In this document: positions 6,432 to 9,228 of the stretch, in pieces
Layout: each line of letters starts with the position of its first letter
Numbering within the stretch: the stretch's first letter is position 1
Assembly: GCA_949427775.1 (NCBI GenBank)
Contig: CASQEL010000056.1
Location: forward strand, 1 to 9,228
Direction of reading: 5' to 3'
DNA length: 9,228 nt
Source: an uncultured Desulfovibrionaceae bacterium
GTDB lineage: Bacteria; Desulfobacterota; Desulfovibrionia; Desulfovibrionales; Desulfovibrionaceae
Position numbers and translations under genes: made by a program
The notes under the pieces: generated by a model
The model's database searches: none
Told to the model about the DNA's origin: nothing
Seen by the model: the letters and a program-made list of their open reading frames with translations, nothing else

Positions 6432-6995
6432 TCACAGCGGGCGCGGAAATGATGCCGGGCGGCATGCGCGGCGACGCAGCGCATCAAGCACGGCTTCCAC
6501 GCATTCCTGGGGCGTCAGGGCATCCACGGATATGCTGCACAGCGCATACCGGCGGTAGAGGGTCTGGCGCTCCCGGAAAATATCCTCTATGGTTTGTCCC
6601 GGAGCGATGGCCAGTCCGCGATCGGGCTTGCGGGCGATGCGTTCCAGGATGAGGGGCAGAGTCGCTTCCAGATGGATCACCGGCCCCATGGAAAGCAACT
6701 GTCGCATGGCCTCGTGGCGGTAGACGACGCTGCCGCCTGTGGCCACCACGATGCGTTTTGCGCGCAGAGAGGCCACGACGGTGGCCTCCGCATCCAGAAA
6801 CGCCTCTTTGCTCAGGGCATCCGCGACGTGCTGCAACGCCGTGCCGTACACCGACTCGATGAGATAATCCGTATCCACGAAGCCCCAGTCGAGACGCCGG
6901 GCCAGCACATGGCCGACCGTGGATTTGCCCGCACCGGGCATTCCAATGAGGGTGATGCACATCCCCTCGAAACACCAATCCGGCGTCTGGGTCAT
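6432..6995 (-). CDS. Shikimate kinase family protein (AroK/AroL-like) with altered substrate site
   Basis: This 187-residue protein starts at ATG 6995, with AAGGAG six bases upstream; the frame stays open far upstream but that part looks non-coding. It has the P-loop 'GMPGAGKST' (18-26), 'DTD' (41-43) equivalent to the shikimate-binding Asp strand, 'ATGGS' (85-89), a lid arginine in 'DRGL' (R126) and 'ERQTLY' with R143. Shikimate kinases phosphorylate the 3-hydroxyl of shikimate with ATP in the chorismate pathway. Two substrate positions differ from E. coli AroK and AroL as I recall them: the Arg of F-R-x-x-E is Leu here (FLDAE, L67), and GGG is GGS (S89). It may be a divergent shikimate kinase or a kinase for another small hydroxyl compound. 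It stands alone, convergent with the PsbP-like gene and divergent from a secreted protein gene; no other aromatic-pathway gene is visible. Confidence 0.9.
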   Translation of the reverse strand: MTQTPDWCFEGMCITLIGMPGAGKSTVGHVLARRLDWGFVDTDYLIESVYGTALQHVADALSKEAFLDAEATVVASLRAKRIVVATGGSVVYRHEAMRQLLSMGPVIHLEATLPLILERIARKPDRGLAIAPGQTIEDIFRERQTLYRRYALCSISVDALTPQECVEAVLDALRRRACRPASFPRPL

Positions 6996-7028
6996 ACTGC
7001 GCTCCTTGCAGGCGGAATGTTTCGGCGG

Positions 7029-7058
7029 ATTTTGCCCCATAATGGCGGAAAGCGTCAA
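7029..7058 (-). promoter_or_regulatory. Candidate promoter for the kinase gene
   Basis: On the minus strand TTGACG (7058-7053, five of six to consensus) is followed by 18 bases and CAAAAT (7034-7029, four of six). The start of transcription would fall about 25 bases upstream of the kinase ATG, leaving just enough room for its ribosome binding site. Confidence 0.45.
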
Positions 7059-7067
7059 CAACTCTCG

Positions 7068-7095
7068 TCGACGTGTCCGCGCGGGCGGATATAAT
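7068..7095 (+). promoter_or_regulatory. Candidate promoter for the small secreted protein gene
   Basis: A perfect TATAAT lies at 7090-7095. TCGACG (7068-7073, four of six to the -35) is 16 bases upstream. It points toward the gene starting at 7170 and would give a leader of about 67 bases. It runs back to back with the candidate kinase promoter, so the two could share regulators. Confidence 0.55.
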
Positions 7096-7169
7096 AGAAT
7101 CGCATATTCGGTCGATATGGAGAAGAAAGAATCTCCTGCGCGGTGCAGCGCCAGGAAGGAGGCAGAACA

Positions 7170-7640
7170 GTGTCTATGGAAATCCGACGGTTTTTTTGCA
7201 TTTTTTGCACCCTTGCAGGGGCGGCCTTCCTGCCGGCCACGGCGTTTTCGGCATCGGTCTATGGGGGCGGAAGCAGCCTCCAGGACGTATGGATGCAGTA
7301 CGGCGGGGCGCGTCTCCAGTACAACGCGCTTGTGGCTCCCAGGCAGATAAACACCGGCGGCGCGGCGCTCAGCGATCCGGCCCGGCTGCCGGTGCTCCAG
7401 CCGATGAAATCGTGGTCCGCGAAGCCGCAACGTCAACGCTCCGTGCGGCGGGCCGCTCCCAAACGGCAGACGGCCGCAACGACGAGTCCCGGAAAAGCCG
7501 CCGCTCCCAAAGAAGCGGCGCTGACGCCCGTCCCCGCGCCCGTCGCCGCTCCCGCGCCCGCGGTGGGACCGACGCCCGCTCCGGCCGCCGCGCCTCAGCC
7601 TGTGGCCGTTCCGGGAACGCCCATCGTGCCGAAGCCCTGA
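7170..7640 (+). CDS. Small secreted Pro/Ala-rich protein, unknown function
   Basis: This 156-residue protein is best started at GTG 7170: AGGAAGGAGG (7153-7162) ends seven bases upstream, whereas the in-frame ATG at 7176 is 13 bases away. Residues 1-27 form a signal peptide with likely cleavage at AFS, before ASVYGGG. Residues 28-85 contain 'SSLQDVWMQYGG' and 'ARLQYNALVAPRQIN', the only part that looks folded. Residues 86-110 are strongly basic. Residues 111-156 are almost entirely Ala, Pro, Val and Gly repeats of the APAP type, resembling the stiff extended linkers of TonB-like proteins. The protein has no recognised domain. It is divergent from the kinase gene and lies just upstream of the rpmH cluster, with a candidate promoter of its own at 7068-7095. 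The translated frame is supported by start context and signal peptide; function is unknown. Confidence 0.75.
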   Translation: MSMEIRRFFCIFCTLAGAAFLPATAFSASVYGGGSSLQDVWMQYGGARLQYNALVAPRQINTGGAALSDPARLPVLQPMKSWSAKPQRQRSVRRAAPKRQTAATTSPGKAAAPKEAALTPVPAPVAAPAPAVGPTPAPAAAPQPVAVPGTPIVPKP

Positions 7641-7676
7641 CGCTTTCCGGAGCTTCCGCGAAACGTTCCGACAGAG

Positions 7677-7702
7677 TCCGTCATGGACTCCTACTTGACG
7701 GA
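7677..7702. repeat. Overlapping inverted repeats upstream of rpmH
   Basis: TCCGTCA (7677-7683) and TGACGGA (7696-7702) form a perfect 7-bp inverted repeat with a 12-base spacer, the right arm covering the candidate -35 of the rpmH promoter. A second hairpin, GAGTCC (7674-7679) with GGACTC (7685-7690), uses overlapping bases, so only one can form at a time. No T-run follows, so these are not a standard terminator. Confidence 0.45.
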
Positions 7703-7721
7703 AGCGGTAGGGCGGTGTAAT
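7695..7721 (+). promoter_or_regulatory. Candidate promoter for the rpmH-rnpA-yidD-yidC cluster
   Basis: TTGACG (7695-7700, five of six) and TGTAAT (7716-7721, five of six) are separated by a short 15-base spacer. Transcription would start about 25-30 bases before the rpmH ATG. The short spacing lowers confidence, but the hexamers and position are good. Confidence 0.5.
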
Positions 7722-7754
7722 TACCTCTTTCCTATTTTTTGAAGGAGACATGTT

Positions 7755-7889
7755 ATGAAAAGAACATATCAGCCGAGCAAGATCAGAAGAAAGCGCACCC
7801 ACGGTTTTCGGGTTCGTATGAGCACCGTGGGCGGGCGCGCCATTCTGCGCCGTCGCCGTGCCAAGGGTCGCAAACGGTTGAGCGCCTAG
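7755..7889 (+). CDS. rpmH: 50S ribosomal protein L34
   Basis: The 44-codon frame begins MKRTYQPSKIRRKRTHGFR and continues through 'RMSTVGGRAILRRRRAKGRK' to end in RLSA, which is the complete, highly conserved L34 sequence at normal length. L34 is a very basic protein buried in 23S rRNA of the large ribosomal subunit. AAGGAG (7742-7747) lies seven bases before the ATG. It is the first gene of the conserved rpmH-rnpA-yidD-yidC order. The identification is secure. Confidence 0.98.
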   Translation: MKRTYQPSKIRRKRTHGFRVRMSTVGGRAILRRRRAKGRKRLSA

Positions 7890-7934
7890 ATCCGTTGCGG
7901 CGCGGCGTGTCCGGCTTGCTTCCCGCTTCCGGGG

Positions 7935-7951
7935 GCGCGCTTTCAGCGCGT
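7935..7951 (+). other. GC-rich hairpin in the rpmH-rnpA spacer
   Basis: CGCGC (7936-7940) and GCGCG (7946-7950) form a five-base stem around TTTCA, extendable by a G-T pair. It lies in the 120-base gap between rpmH and rnpA and is not followed by T residues. It may be an RNA processing or partial attenuation site that lowers rnpA expression relative to L34, but this is inference. Confidence 0.3.
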
Positions 7952-8009
7952 CGCCACGTTACGCCACGGCGGTTCCGCATATGCTTGCGGGATGAGAACG
8001 GATCACACC

Positions 8010-8393
8010 ATGGCGACGTATTCCCTGCCCCGAGAGCATCGTCTGACCAGGCGGCCTGATTTCAGAATCTGTTATGAAACAGGCCGTCGTTATTTCTCGC
8101 GGTATTTTGTCCTCTTCGCGCGTTGGCGCACCGATGATTCGTACGCGTGGCGCATGGGGTTGGCCGTCACCAAAAAAACGGGCAACGCCGTGGTCCGCAA
8201 CCGGATAAAGCGTGTATTGCGGGAATTTTTTCGCCTGCACGGCCCGCTTATGCCGGAGCGGCTGGATGTTGTCGTCATTCCCAAGCGCCAACTGGATCCG
8301 TCCCGCGTCACGCTGGCGTTTGTGACCGCGGATCTCGCGTCGCTGGTGACGGGGCTTGCCCCGAATCGCGGAGCCGGGCACGGAGCGTCATGA
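8010..8393 (+). CDS. rnpA: Ribonuclease P protein component
   Basis: This 127-residue basic protein contains 'REHRLTRRPDFRICYETGRR' (8-27), matching the N-terminal helix and strand of RnpA, and the hallmark RNR signature 'GNAVVRNRIKRVLREFFR' (58-75), which contacts the RNase P RNA. With the catalytic RNA it removes 5' leaders from precursor tRNAs. The start at 8010 (MATYSLPREHRL) fits the family N-terminus; the ATG six codons upstream at 7992 is possible, and neither has a strong ribosome binding site. The stop overlaps the yidD start as ATGA, suggesting translational coupling. The C-terminal tail after residue 112 is short and Gly/Ala-rich. Confidence 0.96.
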   Translation: MATYSLPREHRLTRRPDFRICYETGRRYFSRYFVLFARWRTDDSYAWRMGLAVTKKTGNAVVRNRIKRVLREFFRLHGPLMPERLDVVVIPKRQLDPSRVTLAFVTADLASLVTGLAPNRGAGHGAS

Positions 8394-8668
8394 GCATGCT
8401 GTTGCGCAAATTGGCTGTCGTGCCCATCAGGCTGTACCAGTACTGCATCTCTCCCGTATTGCCCCCGTCGTGCCGTTATTATCCTTCCTGTTCCGCATAT
8501 GCCGTGGAGGCCGTCATGCGTCACGGCATTCTGCGGGGCGGATGGCTGACGATATGCCGCCTTGCGCGCTGCCATCCCTGGGCTGCGGGCGGGGTGGACC
8601 CCGTCCCTCCTCCCACCCCCAAACGTCGTTCGGGCGTTCAGGAGCATTTACGCCGTCATGCAAAATAA
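8390..8668 (+). CDS. yidD: Membrane protein insertion efficiency factor YidD
   Basis: This 92-residue protein carries the diagnostic YidD block: 'YQYCISPVLPPSCRYYPSCS' at about 16-35, then 'AYAVEAVMRHGILRGGWLT' and 'RLARCHPWAAGG'. The cysteines C19, C28, C34, C56 and C61 lie at family-typical places. YidD is a small amphipathic protein on the inner face of the cytoplasmic membrane that helps YidC insert proteins. It starts inside the rnpA stop (ATGA at 8390), with GGAG four bases upstream; a second ATG at 8396 has a better distance to the same site. Its 3' end overlaps the yidC start by 11 bases. The C-terminal tail is basic, which suits binding to acidic lipids. Confidence 0.97.
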   Translation: MSMLLRKLAVVPIRLYQYCISPVLPPSCRYYPSCSAYAVEAVMRHGILRGGWLTICRLARCHPWAAGGVDPVPPPTPKRRSGVQEHLRRHAK

Positions 8669-9228
8669 AAATCTCATCATTGCCGTTGTTCTGTGCCTCG
8701 CCGTCATGTTCGGCTGGGGTTGGTTTGCCGAGTACATGGGTTGGGTGACGCGGCCGGACCCGGCCGTGGTGGCCCGGCAGCAGGAGGCCGAGCAGGCCGC
8801 CCGCAAGCAGGCGGAAGCGGAAGCCGCGCAACGCGCCCAGGCCCGGGCTCTGCCCGTCTTCAAGCCCGTCGAGGGGCGGGACGTGAAGATCGATACCCCC
8901 CTGTACCAGGCTGTCATGTATTCCGGCGGGGGCATTCTGCGTTCCTTCGTGCTCAACGAGTATCGGCACGGACTCCAGCCCACGTCCTCCAGGATCGATC
9001 TTGTGGCGTCCAATGTCGCCGCCGTGGCGCCGCTGGGACTGCTGGTCAACGGTCAACCCTCCTGGAGCACCGGGCAGTGGTCGTTTGACGGCGGAGATCT
9101 GCATCTGGAAAAAGGCGCGCGGGGCGTGCTGCGTTTCACCGGCGAGGTGGACGGCGTGCGCGTGGTGCGCGAACTGACCTTCCACGCCGACACCTATCTG
9201 ATTTCCGAAAAACTGCGGCTGACGCCCC
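8658..9228 (+). CDS. yidC: Membrane protein insertase YidC (3' partial)
   Basis: The frame from ATG 8658 is open for 190 codons to the window edge, so only the N-terminal part is seen. It begins MQNKNLIIAVVLCLAVMFGW, the N-terminal membrane segment typical of Gram-negative YidC. An Ala/Gln/Glu-rich stretch follows (about residues 37-58, RQQEAEQAARKQAEAEAAQ), then the start of the periplasmic P1 domain with 'VKIDTPLYQAVMYSGGGILR' and later 'WSFDGGDLHLEKG'. YidC inserts and folds inner-membrane proteins, alone or with SecYEG. The catalytic five-helix core lies beyond the window. Overlap with yidD and an AGGAG at 8640-8644 (13 bases upstream) suggest coupled translation. Family position and neighbours make the call secure. 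Confidence 0.96.
   Translation, partial: MQNKNLIIAVVLCLAVMFGWGWFAEYMGWVTRPDPAVVARQQEAEQAARKQAEAEAAQRAQARALPVFKPVEGRDVKIDTPLYQAVMYSGGGILRSFVLNEYRHGLQPTSSRIDLVASNVAAVAPLGLLVNGQPSWSTGQWSFDGGDLHLEKGARGVLRFTGEVDGVRVVRELTFHADTYLISEKLRLTP

Noticed and set aside
6409..6434. Bidirectional terminator between the convergent PsbP-like and kinase genes
   Set aside because: Only a weak five-base stem (GACGG/CCGTC) with a 12-base loop is present and no T-run follows on either strand.
7073..7720. 215-codon plus-strand frame overlapping the secreted-protein gene
   Set aside because: It is an Arg-rich shadow in another frame without a ribosome binding site; the frame starting at 7170 has a signal peptide and a strong site.
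6996..7802. Long N-terminal extension of the kinase gene
   Set aside because: It would run through the divergent secreted-protein gene and both candidate promoters and into rpmH. The kinase P-loop sits at the normal distance from the start at 6995, which has a strong ribosome binding site.

Overview
The window looks like chromosomal DNA from a GC-rich, Gram-negative bacterium, most likely a Desulfovibrio-like sulfate reducer. I infer this from outer-membrane and lipoprotein signals, the gene families and strong G/C-ending codon bias; no single marker proves the genus. No mobile element, CRISPR array, rRNA or tRNA gene was seen.

Left third (1-3697, minus strand): a tight two-gene unit. The promoter-proximal gene encodes a 285-residue racemase of the diaminopimelate-epimerase fold. 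Its active-site motifs look more like the histidine racemase CntK of staphylopine synthesis than canonical DapF. Only 22 bases later starts a protein of at least 939 residues that leaves the window at base 1. It has a central region resembling a metal-dependent PHP phosphoesterase domain and a C-terminal group of membrane segments. This unfamiliar pairing is the best candidate here for an undescribed system.

Middle (3698-6408, plus strand): a 281-base divergent intergenic region with candidate promoters both ways leads into three exported proteins. They are a periplasmic/outer-membrane VWA-OmpA fusion, a probable lipoprotein with an Ala/Lys-rich linker, and a small PsbP/Mog1-like secreted protein. 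The first two genes are each followed by a strong hairpin terminator. The terminator between them leaves little room for a separate promoter, which suggests partial read-through.

Right third (6432-9228): a minus-strand shikimate-kinase-family gene has an intact ATP site but altered shikimate-binding positions. Divergent from it is a small secreted Pro/Ala-rich protein. Then comes the conserved cluster rpmH-rnpA-yidD-yidC: ribosomal protein L34, the RNase P protein, the YidD insertion factor and the YidC insertase. rnpA, yidD and yidC overlap and are probably translationally coupled. yidC runs off the right edge.
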